The notes: generated by a model not told the origin, from the letters alone. DNA of 64,000 bases from Actinokineospora diospyrosa (GCF_024171925.1 NZ_JAMTCO010000005.1:372001-436000); one strand, 5' to 3'; shown: positions 35,712-44,539, numbered from the stretch's first letter. Numbers and translations: made by a program.

Positions 35712-36995
35712 GTGGGTTACACCGAACAGGACAGTGAACGCCTCTTCCCCGAACCGGCCAAGGGCGCGGTGTGGGGTGGTTCCCTGCCCGCGACTCGGAG
35801 TCCGTTCAGCCGCGACCGCGCACGGGTGCTGCACTCGGCCGCCCTGCGCAGGCTCGCGGGCAAGACCCAGGTCGTCGGCCCACACGAGGGGTCCGAGGTC
35901 CACGGCATTCCGCGCACCCGGCTGACTCACTCGTTGGAAGTCGCCCAGATCGGGCGCGGGATCGCCGACGAGCTCGGTTGTGACCCGGACATCGTCGACA
36001 CGGCCGGGTTGGCGCACGACATCGGGCATCCCCCGTTCGGGCACAACGGTGAACAGGCATTGGACGCGGTCGCGCAGCCGTGCGGCGGGTTCGAGGGCAA
36101 CGCGCAGACCCTGCGCATCCTCACGCGGCTCGAACCCAAGGTCCTCGGCGACGACGGCACCCCGCACGGGTTGAACCTCGCTCGCGCGTCTATAGATGCG
36201 GCGACGAAGTACCCCTGGCCGCGTCGTCCCGGGCAAGTGAAGTTCGGTGCTTACGACGACGACTTGCCCGTCTTCCTATGGGCACGGGTAGGGGCGCCCG
36301 GCGATCGGCAGTGCCTAGAGGCTCAGGTGATGGACTGGGCAGATGACGTCGCTTACTCCGTGCACGATGTCGAAGACGGCGTCCGGTCCGGCCGGATTTC
36401 CTTGGTAGCACTGGCAGATCCAACCGACCGTGCTGTGGTTGCTGAACTGGCCGCTAAGCACTTTTCTTCAGAGCCACTGTCTTTACTGGAAGAGGCTGCC
36501 GTCGGGCTGTTGGCGCTACCGGTCGTGGCGGACCTTGTTGGGCACGAGTACGACGGTTCCCTTGGCGCGCAAGTAGCACTGAAGCGATTGACCAGCGAGC
36601 TGGTCGGCAGGTTCGCCGCCGCTGCGGTGACGGGTACCAGAGCCGTCTACGGCCAAGGTCAGCTGACCCGATACAAAGCGGATCTTGTCGTGCCGCCGCT
36701 GGTCGCCGCCGAGGTCGCCCTGCTCAAGGCGATGGCGGTGATCTACGTGATGCGCGACCCGAGCCGGTTGGCGCTCCAGGCCCGCCAGCGCGACGTGGTC
36801 ACCGAGCTGGTCTCGGTGCTCACCGATCGGGCCCCGGCGGCCCTGGAACCCGCCTTCCAGCCCGCCTGGCACGCCGCCGAGGACGACTCCCGGCGGCTGC
36901 GGGTGGTCATCGACCAGGTCGCCTCGCTGACCGATGCCCAAGCAGGCGGCTGGCACACCGCAATAGCGGGGTCAAGGCCTGTGGACAACTTCTGA
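35712..36995 (+). CDS. dgt: deoxyguanosinetriphosphate triphosphohydrolase
   Basis: The 427-residue HD-domain protein shows [12 protein letters not shown], then [13 protein letters not shown] with the metal-binding His-Asp pair, and later [17 protein letters not shown]. These are hallmarks of dGTPase. It cleaves dGTP to deoxyguanosine and triphosphate. The start is GTG 35712. Codons in the middle third (36190-36560) are visibly less G/C-biased than the ends, so that part may be more recently recombined or simply variable. Confidence 0.93.
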   Translation: MGYTEQDSERLFPEPAKGAVWGGSLPATRSPFSRDRARVLHSAALRRLAGKTQVVGPHEGSEVHGIPRTRLTHSLEVAQIGRGIADELGCDPDIVDTAGLAHDIGHPPFGHNGEQALDAVAQPCGGFEGNAQTLRILTRLEPKVLGDDGTPHGLNLARASIDAATKYPWPRRPGQVKFGAYDDDLPVFLWARVGAPGDRQCLEAQVMDWADDVAYSVHDVEDGVRSGRISLVALADPTDRAVVAELAAKHFSSEPLSLLEEAAVGLLALPVVADLVGHEYDGSLGAQVALKRLTSELVGRFAAAAVTGTRAVYGQGQLTRYKADLVVPPLVAAEVALLKAMAVIYVMRDPSRLALQARQRDVVTELVSVLTDRAPAALEPAFQPAWHAAEDDSRRLRVVIDQVASLTDAQAGGWHTAIAGSRPVDNF

Positions 36996-37081
36996 GCCGA
37001 CCGCCGCTGAGCCGGCACACTCGGTGCGAACGGCTGAAACGACACCAGACCAAGCCACGAACACCGAGTCGGGAGAACGCA

Positions 37082-38161
37082 GTGTCGCACCTGGATTTCA
37101 CCCTCGCCCTGCACCGGGCCCTGGCCCCGGACCAGACCGAGCAAGTGTGCTGGTCGCCGTTCTCGGCGGCGAGCGCGCTGGCGCTGCTGGCCGAGGGCGC
37201 GGGCGGTCAGACCCGCGCCGAGCTGACCGCGCTGCTCGGCGACCTGGCCGAGCTGGGCGCCGCGCTGCGCTCGGCCAGCGCACTGGACCAGGTGTGGGAG
37301 GGGCAGCCGGAGCCGGTCATCGCCTCCGTCGACACGCTGTGGGCCGACGCGGTGATCGGGATCGAGCCCGCCTTCGCCGACCGGCTCGCCGACACCGGCG
37401 GCTCGGTGCGCAACGCCCCGTTCCAAGCCGAACCCGCCAAGGCCCGTGACCAGATCAACTCCGATGTCGCGGAGACCACCAGGGGCCTGATCCCGGAACT
37501 GCTGCCCCCGGATGCCATCCGCGCCGACACAGTGTCCATTTTGGTCAATGCGCTCTACCTGAAGACCTCGTGGGACGGGGAGTTCGTCGCCGACGAGGAA
37601 CCCGGTCGCTTCACCGGCGCCGGGGGAGTCGTCGACGTGCCGACGATGTTCGTGGACAAGCAGTTGCTCTACGCCGCGCGCGACGGCTGGCAGGTCGTCG
37701 GGTTGCCCGCGCTCGGCGGTGTGCAGGCCGTGGTCCTGTTGCCGGACGGTGATCTCGCCGCCGCCGAGTCGGCGCTCACCGGGCAGTCGCTCGCCGGGTT
37801 GCTCGACGGGATGGACTGGATCCAGGTCGGTGTGCGGTTGCCGAAGCTGGACGTGTCCACCCAGGTCGACCTCACCCAGGCGCTGCTCGACCTCGGTGTG
37901 TCCACCGTGTTCACCGACCAGGCGGACCTGTCCGGGATCAGCCCCGACCCCCTCTACGCCCAGTCCGTCTTACACGAGTCGGTCCTGCGGGTCGACGAGA
38001 AGGGGCTGGAGGGCGCGGCGGCCACCGCGATCGCCTTGGCCCTCGCCGCCCTGCCCGCGGAACGGGTGGACGTCACCGTCGACCGGCCGTTCCTCTTGCT
38101 GGTGCGACACCGCGAGACGGGGGTGGTGTACTTCGTGGCCCGCGTTACGGACCCGTCCTGA
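37082..38161 (+). CDS. serpin family protease inhibitor
   Basis: The 359-residue serpin covers the full fold: VSILVNALYLKTSWDGEF in the shutter region and the hinge of the reactive-centre loop DEKGLEGAAATAIALAL, rich in small residues as in inhibitory serpins. A C-terminal DRPFLLLVRHRETGVVYF strand follows. The scissile bond lies after the hinge in the LAALPAERVDV segment; P1 cannot be set from sequence. No signal peptide is seen, so it is probably cytoplasmic. Serpins are known but scattered in bacteria. The GTG start is 86 bases after dgt. Confidence 0.9.
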   Translation: MSHLDFTLALHRALAPDQTEQVCWSPFSAASALALLAEGAGGQTRAELTALLGDLAELGAALRSASALDQVWEGQPEPVIASVDTLWADAVIGIEPAFADRLADTGGSVRNAPFQAEPAKARDQINSDVAETTRGLIPELLPPDAIRADTVSILVNALYLKTSWDGEFVADEEPGRFTGAGGVVDVPTMFVDKQLLYAARDGWQVVGLPALGGVQAVVLLPDGDLAAAESALTGQSLAGLLDGMDWIQVGVRLPKLDVSTQVDLTQALLDLGVSTVFTDQADLSGISPDPLYAQSVLHESVLRVDEKGLEGAAATAIALALAALPAERVDVTVDRPFLLLVRHRETGVVYFVARVTDPS

Positions 38162-38361
38162 CCGCGCCCTGTGCGGGCGCTGCGGATCCCGGCGGCACCA
38201 TCGTCCTAGGGCGCGGCGCAGTCTCGGGTGACAGTGCCATTCCGGATGGTCTGTCACCGCTGACGGGGCTGTGATCCCTGATGGCACGGTGATCCCTGGT
38301 GGTGCTGAGTTCCAGTGCTACTGGTACTGGCCCAGGGCTGCGCTGTGATCTCGGATGGCGC

Positions 38362-38388
38362 TGTCACACCACGCGGCGCTGTCCCGTC
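38362..38388 (+). promoter_or_regulatory. ECF41-type promoter of the CMD-family gene
   Basis: TGTCACA at 38362-38368 is followed, after exactly 16 bases, by CGTC at 38385-38388, 50 bases before the ATG at 38438. This is the reported -35/-10 pair for ECF41 sigma factors. The only ECF41-like sigma gene in the window lies immediately downstream in the opposite orientation. The 276 bases before it also contain degenerate GTGATCCCTGATGG-like units. Confidence 0.8.
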
Positions 38389-38437
38389 CTCCCCGTGAAC
38401 GCCCCCCGACCGGGGGCGGCGAGCGGAGGAGGCAGCC

Positions 38438-39004
38438 ATGTCCCGGATCCCCGGTGTCAGCACCCGTGAGGCGGGCCCGGTGCTGCGCGTCATGTACTGG
38501 TTCGCCAAGCGGCGCTTCGGCGCGGTGCCCGAGCCGTTCACCGTCCTGGCGCACCACCGGAAGGTGATGCTGGCCTCGGCCCGGCACGAACTGGCGGTCG
38601 AGCGGGCTTCGCGCCACCTGCCCGCCAGCGTCCGCGAGGTGGCGGTGTACCGGGTGGCCCAGCAGGTGGGCTGCTCGTGGTGCGTCGACTTCGGCACCAT
38701 GCTGCAACGGTTGGGCGGCTTGGACATCGAGCGGCTCAAGCGCATCGACGAGTACGTGACGTCACCGGCGTTCTCGGCCGAGGAGCGGCTCGCCATCGCT
38801 TACGCGGACGCGATGACGAGCACCCCGATGGCGGTGACCGACGAGCAGGTCGAGCGGTTGCGCGCGACCTTCGGCGAGAAAGGAGTTGTCGAACTGACCT
38901 ACCAGATCGCGTTGGAGAACCAGCGCGCCAGGGCGAACCACGCTCTCGGCATCACCGACCAGGGCTTCACCTCGGGCGACGCCTGCCGGGTGCCGCAACC
39001 CTGA
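38438..39004 (+). CDS. carboxymuconolactone decarboxylase family protein
   Basis: The 188-residue protein has the CMD/AhpD fold and a redox CxxC (CSWC) in VGCSWCVDFG, with flanking VYRVAQQ and helix-rich segments. AhpD-like members reduce peroxides or act as oxidoreductases; true muconolactone decarboxylases lack the CxxC. ECF41 sigma factors are regularly linked to genes of this family. Here the sigma gene is convergent, 145 bases downstream, and a matching promoter lies upstream. It is therefore the probable target of that sigma factor. Confidence 0.9.
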   Translation: MSRIPGVSTREAGPVLRVMYWFAKRRFGAVPEPFTVLAHHRKVMLASARHELAVERASRHLPASVREVAVYRVAQQVGCSWCVDFGTMLQRLGGLDIERLKRIDEYVTSPAFSAEERLAIAYADAMTSTPMAVTDEQVERLRATFGEKGVVELTYQIALENQRARANHALGITDQGFTSGDACRVPQP

Positions 39005-39055
39005 CCGGCCGCTGTGCTCGGCTTGCCACCGAGGGCTGGCCCTGACCGTGATCTT

Positions 39056-39145
39056 CTGGGCTGGGCTGGGCTGGGCTGGGCTGGGCTGGGCTGGGCTGGG
39101 CTGGGCTGGGCTGGGCTGAGAAGGGCTGAGAAGGGCTGAGAAGGG
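39056..39145. repeat. CTGGG pentamer array plus 10-bp units
   Basis: Twelve exact CTGGG units (39056-39115) are followed by three CTGAGAAGGG-like units (39116-39145). The array fills the space between the convergent CMD gene and the sigma factor gene and ends three bases from the sigma stop codon. It is a variable-number tandem repeat candidate. It may act as a bidirectional transcription end or simply be a slippage site. Confidence 0.9.
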
Positions 39146-39148
39146 GCG

Positions 39149-40075
39149 TCAGTCGGCGGGCAGGTCGGGGACCGCGGTCAGCTTGTCCGGGTTGACGATG
39201 TCGTAGACGGCGGCGATGCGGCCGTCGCGCACGGCGAAGGTGGTGACCCGGCGGTCGCGGCCCCGGTTCGTCGCGCCCGCCGCGATCGGCGGGAGGAGCA
39301 CGCCGAGGTCGCCGTTGACCAGGACCGTGGTGCCGGACAGGGCCGCCGTCCCGTACTGGCGGATCAGGCCGAGGAAGAAGCGGCCGATCTTGTCCGGGCC
39401 GAGGATGAGCTGGCGGGCCGTGCGCGCCTTGCCGCCGCCGTCGCCGACCAGGACGGCCGTGGGGTGCAGGAGCGTGACGACCTGCGAGAGGTCGCCCTCG
39501 GACAGGGCGGTGACGAAGCGCTCGATGAGCGAGCGCTGCTCGTCGAGGGTCGCCCGCCCCGGCGGGTCGGCCTTGGCGACGGCCTTGCGGGCGCGGGTGG
39601 CGTGCTGGCGGGCGGTGGCCTCGGTGCAGCCGAGCGTGGCCGCGATGTCGGCGAACGGCAGGTCGAACGCGTCGTGCAGCACCAGGGCCACGCGTTGTTC
39701 CGGGCTGAGCTTGTCCAGCACCAGCAACGCCGCCAGGCGCACGCCGTCGTCGCGCACCGCGACCTCGAGCGGGTCCTCGCTGCTCGGCGCGCCGAGCGGG
39801 GTCACCACCGGCTCCGGCAGCCACGGGCCGACGTAGCGCTCGCGGCGGGCGGTGGCCGAGCGCAGCCGGTCCAGGCAGAGCCTGCCGACCACTGTGGTCA
39901 GCCAGGCGCGCAGGTCGCGGATCTCCGATTCCTCCACAGTGGACAGTCGGAGCCAGGCCTCCTGCAGCGCGTCCTCGGCGTCGGCGCGGGTGCCCGTCAG
40001 GCGGTAGGCCACACCCATGAGGTGGTCGCGGTGCGCGGAGAACCGCTGGGCCAAGGCGTCGTCGCTGACGGTCAC
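39149..40075 (-). CDS. sigJ: RNA polymerase sigma factor, ECF41 (SigJ-like) group
   Basis: The 308-residue ECF sigma factor has sigma-2 (HLMGVAYRLTGTRADAEDALQEAW, ~residues 17-40) and sigma-4 with LPFADIAATLGCTEATARQHATRARKA. A fused SnoaL-like C-terminal domain of about 100 residues follows. The ECF41 signatures are present: WLPEP in the linker, DGGGK in the C-terminal domain and NPDKL near the end. In this group the fused domain acts as both repressor and activator, and no separate anti-sigma factor exists. The target promoter is at 38362-38388. The start is GTG 40075. Confidence 0.92.
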   Translation of the reverse strand: MTVSDDALAQRFSAHRDHLMGVAYRLTGTRADAEDALQEAWLRLSTVEESEIRDLRAWLTTVVGRLCLDRLRSATARRERYVGPWLPEPVVTPLGAPSSEDPLEVAVRDDGVRLAALLVLDKLSPEQRVALVLHDAFDLPFADIAATLGCTEATARQHATRARKAVAKADPPGRATLDEQRSLIERFVTALSEGDLSQVVTLLHPTAVLVGDGGGKARTARQLILGPDKIGRFFLGLIRQYGTAALSGTTVLVNGDLGVLLPPIAAGATNRGRDRRVTTFAVRDGRIAAVYDIVNPDKLTAVPDLPAD

Positions 40076-40154
40076 CCGGTCATCGTAGTGACGTCGAACC
40101 GCACGTCAGGGTGACCTGCGACGCACAGCGGGGGCGCGCATAGACTCGACGACC

Positions 40155-42053
40155 GTGGCGGGACGCATCCGGGAGAGCGACATAGCGCAGGTTCGCGAGC
40201 GCAGCCGGATCGACGACGTGGTTGGCGAGTACGTCCAGCTCCGCCGGGCCGGGGGCGGCGCGCTCAAGGGGCTGTGCCCGTTCCACGACGAGAAGACGCC
40301 CTCGTTCAACGTGCGCTCCACGCACGGCACCTTCCACTGCTTCGGCTGCGGCGAGGGCGGCGACGTCATCGCCTTCGTGATGAAGATCGACCACCTGACC
40401 TTCGTCGAGGCCGTCGAGCGCCTCGCCGAGCGGGTCGGCCTGCAGCTGACCTACGAGGGCGGCGGCACCAGCGTCCAGCGCGACCGGGGCACCCGCTCGC
40501 GCCTGGTCGACGCGCACAAGGCCGCGCAGGAGTTCTACGCCGAACTGCTGCGCACCCCCGAGGCGCTCAAGGCCCGCGAGTTCCTCGCCGAGCGCGGGTT
40601 CGACGAGGCCGCGGCGAACACCTTCGGCTGCGGGTTCGCCCCGGCGGGCTGGGACAAGCTGACCAAATACCTGCTCGGCCGCGGCTTCGAGGTCGCCGAG
40701 CTGATCAAGGGCGGCCTGGTCAAGGAGGGCAGGCAGGGCCCGATCGACCAGTTCCACCGCAGGCTGCTGTGGCCGATCCGCGACATCGGTGGCGAGGTGG
40801 TCGGCTTCGGCGCGCGGCGCATCTTCGACGACGACCAGATCCAGGCCAAGTACCTCAACACCCGGGAAACCCCGATCTACAAGAAGACCCAGGTCCTCTT
40901 CGGCCTCGACATGGCCAAGCGCGAGATCGCCAAGCGCCACCAGGTCGTCGTCGTCGAGGGCTACACCGACGTGATGGCCATGCACGCGGCCGGGGTGCCC
41001 ACCGCGGTCGCCTCCTGCGGCACCGCGTTCGGCGTCGAGCACATCAAGGTCCTGCGCAGGCTACTGATGGACGACGCCTCCTTCCGCGGCGAGGTGATCT
41101 TCACCTTCGACGGCGACGAGGCCGGGCAGAAGGCCGCCCGCAAGGCCTTCGACGACGGCGACCAGGAGTTCACCGCGCAGACCTTCATCGCCGTGGCCCC
41201 CGACGGCATGGACCCCTGCGACCTGCGCCAGGTCAAGGGCGACGTCGCGGTCAAGGACCTGGTCGCCAGGCGCAGGCCGCTGTTCACCTTCGCCATCCAC
41301 GCCGAGCTGGCCGAGTTCGACCTGGACACCGCCGAGGGCCGGGTCGAGGCGCTGCGCCGCACGGTGCCGCTGGTCGCCCGGATCAAGGACCACTCCCTGC
41401 GCGACGAGTACGCCCGCCAGCTCGCCGGGTGGGTCGGCTGGGACGACCCGCAGACCGTGGTCCGCCGGGTCCGCGAGACCGCCGGGGTCACCCCGGCGCG
41501 GCGCGCCCGCGCCGCCAACCCGAACCAGGGCGCGCTCGCCGTCGAGGTCGACGGTCCGCCCCGGCCCAACCCGACCGACCCCGAGCTCGAGGCCCAGCGC
41601 GAGGTGCTCAAGCTGGCCCTGCAGGAGCCCGCGCTGGCCGGGCCGGTGTACGACTCGATGCCGCTCTCGGCGTTCACCCACCCCGCGTACACCACCGTGC
41701 ACACCGCGGTGCTCGACGCGGGCGGCACCGCCAGTGGCCTCACCGGCGCCGAGTTACTGGAGGTGGTCAGCAAGAACCTCCCCCCGACCGTGCGCAGGCT
41801 GGTCAGCGAACTCGCCGTCGAGCCGATGCCGCTGCCCAGGAAGAACGCCGCCGCCGAGCGCTACGCCCTGGCCATCCTCGCCGCGCTGCAGAAGGAGCAG
41901 GTGGGCCGACAGGTCGCCGACATCAAGTCCCGGTTGCAGCGGCTCTCACCGCTGGAGCACGCCGAGGAGGTCCGGGAGTTGTGGGGGGATCTGGTAGCAA
42001 TGGAGGAGTGGCACAAGGCTTTGGGCAAGCAGGCGCAAGGCAGCATGGAGTGA
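40155..42053 (+). CDS. dnaG: DNA primase
   Basis: DnaG with 632 residues and GTG start 40155. The CHC2 zinc ribbon (CPFHDEKTPSF, then HCFGCGEGGD) is near residues 40-65. The TOPRIM domain carries VVVEGYTDVMAMH and FTFDGDEAGQKAA with the metal-binding acidic residues. A C-terminal DnaB-binding domain follows. It makes RNA primers for the replisome. The next gene starts four bases after the stop. Confidence 0.97.
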   Translation: MAGRIRESDIAQVRERSRIDDVVGEYVQLRRAGGGALKGLCPFHDEKTPSFNVRSTHGTFHCFGCGEGGDVIAFVMKIDHLTFVEAVERLAERVGLQLTYEGGGTSVQRDRGTRSRLVDAHKAAQEFYAELLRTPEALKAREFLAERGFDEAAANTFGCGFAPAGWDKLTKYLLGRGFEVAELIKGGLVKEGRQGPIDQFHRRLLWPIRDIGGEVVGFGARRIFDDDQIQAKYLNTRETPIYKKTQVLFGLDMAKREIAKRHQVVVVEGYTDVMAMHAAGVPTAVASCGTAFGVEHIKVLRRLLMDDASFRGEVIFTFDGDEAGQKAARKAFDDGDQEFTAQTFIAVAPDGMDPCDLRQVKGDVAVKDLVARRRPLFTFAIHAELAEFDLDTAEGRVEALRRTVPLVARIKDHSLRDEYARQLAGWVGWDDPQTVVRRVRETAGVTPARRARAANPNQGALAVEVDGPPRPNPTDPELEAQREVLKLALQEPALAGPVYDSMPLSAFTHPAYTTVHTAVLDAGGTASGLTGAELLEVVSKNLPPTVRRLVSELAVEPMPLPRKNAAAERYALAILAALQKEQVGRQVADIKSRLQRLSPLEHAEEVRELWGDLVAMEEWHKALGKQAQGSME

Positions 42054-42057
42054 GGTC

Positions 42058-42585
42058 GTGAGCGGACTGCTGGGCAGGCTCTTCGGCGGCGCCCCCAAGG
42101 GCTTCACCGGCACGTTGGAGCGCGAGGAGGCCGTGGCCGCCTGGGCGCCCGAACGCGGCGGTGGCGTGCTCGTGGCGACCTCGCTGGGCCTGTGGGTGCC
42201 CACCGACGACGGCCCGCGCCGGATCGGCTGGCACCTGGTGTCCAAGGCGACCTGGGCCGCGGGTGTCTTCGTGATCACCGAGGCCGACGAGGTCGAGCAC
42301 GCCGGGGACGCGGTGCTGCTCGCCGACCGCGCACCGCTGCGGTTCGTGGTCGAGCAGCCCGGCAAGCTCCCGAAGGCCGTGCACAGCAGGGTGACCAGCT
42401 CGATCCGCACCCGGCACCGCCGCGACCTGCCCGACGGGGGAGCGTGGTTCGTCCAGCGCAAGGTCCCCGGCCGCGACGGGACCGTGCTGCAGGTCCGCCC
42501 CGACCCGGGCACCGACGTCGCCCTCGTCCGCGAGATCGCCCAAGAGGTCGCCCAGCGGATGGGTGAAGGGCTCGCGGACGGCTGA
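42058..42585 (+). CDS. hypothetical protein linked to dnaG
   Basis: The 175-residue protein starts at GTG 42058, four bases after dnaG, and is likely cotranscribed. It has a beta-rich core (VLVATSLGLWVPTDDGPRRIGW) with the strand-turn pattern of a PH-like fold and an acidic C-terminal helix (DVALVREIAQEVAQRM). There are no catalytic signatures and no membrane segments. Conserved neighbours of actinobacterial dnaG include such proteins, function unknown. Confidence 0.78.
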   Translation: MSGLLGRLFGGAPKGFTGTLEREEAVAAWAPERGGGVLVATSLGLWVPTDDGPRRIGWHLVSKATWAAGVFVITEADEVEHAGDAVLLADRAPLRFVVEQPGKLPKAVHSRVTSSIRTRHRRDLPDGGAWFVQRKVPGRDGTVLQVRPDPGTDVALVREIAQEVAQRMGEGLADG

Positions 42586-42602
42586 GCGACGCGCTACTCT
42601 GG

Positions 42603-42626
42603 TAAACAGTACGTACGTACGGTTTA
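42603..42626. promoter_or_regulatory. 24-bp palindromic operator
   Basis: TAAAC-A-GTACGTACGTAC-G-GTTTA is a palindrome broken only at one symmetric pair. It lies 15 bases upstream of the ATG at 42641 and just before the GGGAGG ribosome site. Its length and the ACGTACGT core are typical of operators bound by TetR-family dimers. No regulator gene is adjacent, so the repressor would act in trans. Confidence 0.65.
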
Positions 42627-42640
42627 TTTGGGAGGCGTCG

Positions 42641-43405
42641 ATGTGGGACCCCGCGAAGTACCTGAGTTTCAGCGACCACCGGGCCCGCCCCTTCTTCGAC
42701 CTGCTGGCCAGGGTGCGCGCGGAGAGCCCCCGCGCGGTGGTCGACCTGGGCTGCGGGCCGGGCAACCTGACCGTCACCATGGCCCAGCGCTGGCCCAACG
42801 CCCGGCTGACCGCCATCGACACCTCGGCCGAGATGGTCGCGGTCGCCCAGTCGCGCGGGGTCGAGGCGAGCCAGTCGGACCTGCGCGACTGGGCGCCGGA
42901 CGAGCAGACCGACGTGGTGATCAGCAACGCCGCGCTGCAGTGGGTCCCGGAACACCCCGCGCTGCTGTCCAAGTGGGCGGGCGCGCTGCCGCCAGGCGCC
43001 TGGCTCGGCGTGCAGGTCCCCGGCAACTTCGCCGCGCCGTCGCACGAGCTGATCCGCGAACTGGTGGCTGAACCGGCGTGGCACCAGCGCTTGGAGCCGG
43101 TGCGGCTGCGCGAGGAGGACGCCACCCTCAACCCCGACGGCTACGCCGAACTCCTCTGCGCCGCGGGCTGCGACGTCGACGCCTGGGAGACCAGCTACCT
43201 GCAGCGCCTCGACGGGGAGAACGCCGTCCTCGAGTGGATCAGCGGCACCGCGCTGCGCCCCATCCGCGCCGAACTCACCGACGACGAGTGGCAGGCCTTC
43301 CGCGCCGAACTCGCCCCGCGATTGGCCGAGGCCTATCCGCGTAGGCCGGACGGGACCACGTGGTTCCCGTTCCGCCGGGTCTTCTTCGTCGCCCGGGTTC
43401 GCTGA
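42641..43405 (+). CDS. class I SAM-dependent methyltransferase, trans-aconitate methyltransferase-like
   Basis: The 254-residue protein starts at ATG 42641 behind GGGAGG. It has the SAM-binding motif VVDLGCGPGNLTVTMAQRWP, motif II AIDTSAEMV, and SDLRDWAP and NAALQWVPEH segments as in Tam (trans-aconitate 2-methyltransferase). Tam esterifies trans-aconitate, an inhibitor of the citric acid cycle. The substrate cannot be fixed by sequence. A 24-bp palindrome overlaps the promoter region, so expression is probably repressed until a ligand is present. Confidence 0.85.
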   Translation: MWDPAKYLSFSDHRARPFFDLLARVRAESPRAVVDLGCGPGNLTVTMAQRWPNARLTAIDTSAEMVAVAQSRGVEASQSDLRDWAPDEQTDVVISNAALQWVPEHPALLSKWAGALPPGAWLGVQVPGNFAAPSHELIRELVAEPAWHQRLEPVRLREEDATLNPDGYAELLCAAGCDVDAWETSYLQRLDGENAVLEWISGTALRPIRAELTDDEWQAFRAELAPRLAEAYPRRPDGTTWFPFRRVFFVARVR

Positions 43406-43458
43406 CGCGGTGCGGGTTCCGGTGATCCCCCGTCCGGGGGTCACCGGACCAGGTGGAC

Positions 43459-43623
43459 CTAGCGGCGGAGATCTTCGATCTTCGCCCGGGCGATTCCCGC
43501 CGCCCCCTGCACGGCCGGGTGGTCGGCGATCCGCCGGTACGCGCGCACGATCTGCTCGTACCGACCCCGTCCCGCCTTGGCGCCCAGGACGTAGCCAACC
43601 GCAGCGCCCACGAGGAACCTCAC
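43459..43623 (-). CDS. small conserved protein with one membrane segment
   Basis: The 54-residue protein starts at GTG 43623, seven bases after GGGAGG. It has a short hydrophobic stretch (FLVGAAVGYVLG) followed by AKAGRGRYEQI and a helical C-terminus (GIARAKIEDLRR). The YtxH-like Gly-x-x-Gly-Tyr pattern is common in actinobacterial proteins of this size. Function is unknown. It lies 100 bases downstream of a tRNA gene on the same strand. Confidence 0.7.
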   Translation of the reverse strand: MRFLVGAAVGYVLGAKAGRGRYEQIVRAYRRIADHPAVQGAAGIARAKIEDLRR

Positions 43624-43722
43624 CACCGCGCCTCCCGAGGATGTCGTCGTCGGTCCATCCTGCCCCACGGGGGTCCGCCGTGCCGCGCCGCCATGGGGTT
43701 ACCCCGCGGTTCCGGGCCCGAC

Positions 43723-43799
43723 TGGTGGGGCGGGTGGGGCTCGAACCCACGGCCAAGGGATTATGAGTCCCCTGCTCTGACCAACTGAGCTACCGCCCC
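43723..43799 (-). tRNA. tRNA with CAT anticodon (tRNA-Met, or Ile2)
   Basis: The 77-base gene folds as a full cloverleaf: acceptor GGGGCGG with CCGCCCC, D-stem GCTC/GAGC, anticodon loop CTCATAA, T-stem GTGGG/CCCAC and T-loop TTCGAGC. The 3' CCA is encoded. CAT reads AUG as elongator Met; an Ile2 tRNA with modified C34 has the same anticodon and cannot be excluded by eye. Confidence 0.93.
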
Positions 43800-43889
43800 C
43801 AGCGCGTTGGATCTTACCCACCGTGTCCGTGTACCGGACACTCCAGGGATTCTCTTGATCAACTTTGGTCGGGAAGCCGCCAGACGAAG

Positions 43890-43918
43890 ACAACCCCAGG
43901 TCGTTGACCTGGGGTTGT
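43890..43918 (-). terminator. strong hairpin after the tRNA-Asn gene
   Basis: ACAACCCCAGGTC pairs perfectly with GACCTGGGGTTGT around a three-base loop. It begins six bases after the 3' end of the tRNA-Asn gene on the minus strand, which is the expected place for a tRNA terminator. Confidence 0.85.
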
Positions 43919-43923
43919 GCGGG

Positions 43924-43999
43924 TGGCTCCTCCAGCTGGACTCGAACCAGCAACCCTTCGATTAACAGTCGAATGCTCTGCCAATTGAGCTATGGAGGA
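43924..43999 (-). tRNA. tRNA-Asn (GTT)
   Basis: The 76-base gene has acceptor TCCTCCA with TGGAGGA, anticodon loop CTGTTAA (anticodon GTT), D-stem GCTC/GAGC, T-loop TTCGAGT and discriminator G with encoded CCA. A strong terminator follows at once. It lies upstream of the CAT-anticodon tRNA on the same strand. Confidence 0.96.
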
Positions 44000-44125
44000 T
44001 CGCGCTGTCGGACCGGGGCCCAACGAGGGGTAACTGTAGCGCATCCCCGCCACCGGTTTGAGCGGGGTACCCCCCGTCGTGGCGCGGTCGTCCGTGCCCC
44101 CGGGAATGGGGGCACGGCGCCGGGC

Positions 44126-44539
44126 TCAGGTTTGCGGCTGGGTGATGTTGATCAACCAGTTGATGCCGAAGCGGTCGCTGAAGGCGCCGAACTCGTCGCC
44201 CCACATCTGCTTCTCCAGCGGGGTGTCGACGGTGCCTTCGGCGGTCAATTCGTCCCAATAGCCGCGCAGGGTGTCGGCGTCCTCGCCGCTGAGGCTGAGG
44301 GTGATGTTGTTGCCCGGGGTGTTCGGCATTCCGGGCGGGAAGTCCGCCGCCATGATCGTGTAGCCCTGGTCGGTCTCCAGCTGACCGTGCATGATCTTGT
44401 CGGCCAGGTCGGGGTCGGGGGCGCCGAACTCGCCGAAGGTGTTGACGCGCAGGGTGCCGCCGAAGACGCCGTGGTAGAACTCCAGCGCCGCGCGGGCCGT
44501 GCCGGGGAAGTTCAGGTAGGGGTTGAGCCGAGAACTCAT
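44126..44539 (-). CDS. VOC family (PhnB/glyoxalase-like) protein
   Basis: The 137-residue protein starts MSSRLNPYLNFPGTARAALEF and has HGVFGGTL, NITLSLSGED and the C-terminal FGINWLINI segment. This is the PhnB-like VOC layout with paired beta-alpha-beta-beta-beta units. Some VOC metal ligands are missing in PhnB-like proteins, so enzymatic activity is not assured. The gene stands alone between tRNA-Asn and the divergent chitinase. Confidence 0.88.
   Translation of the reverse strand: MSSRLNPYLNFPGTARAALEFYHGVFGGTLRVNTFGEFGAPDPDLADKIMHGQLETDQGYTIMAADFPPGMPNTPGNNITLSLSGEDADTLRGYWDELTAEGTVDTPLEKQMWGDEFGAFSDRFGINWLINITQPQT

Noticed and set aside
39056-39145. CRISPR array at the CTGGG repeat
   Set aside because: The unit is five bases with no spacers; no cas genes in the window.
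40274-42061. 595-codon frame overlapping dnaG on the same strand
   Set aside because: It is the Arg/Gly-rich +1 shadow of dnaG.
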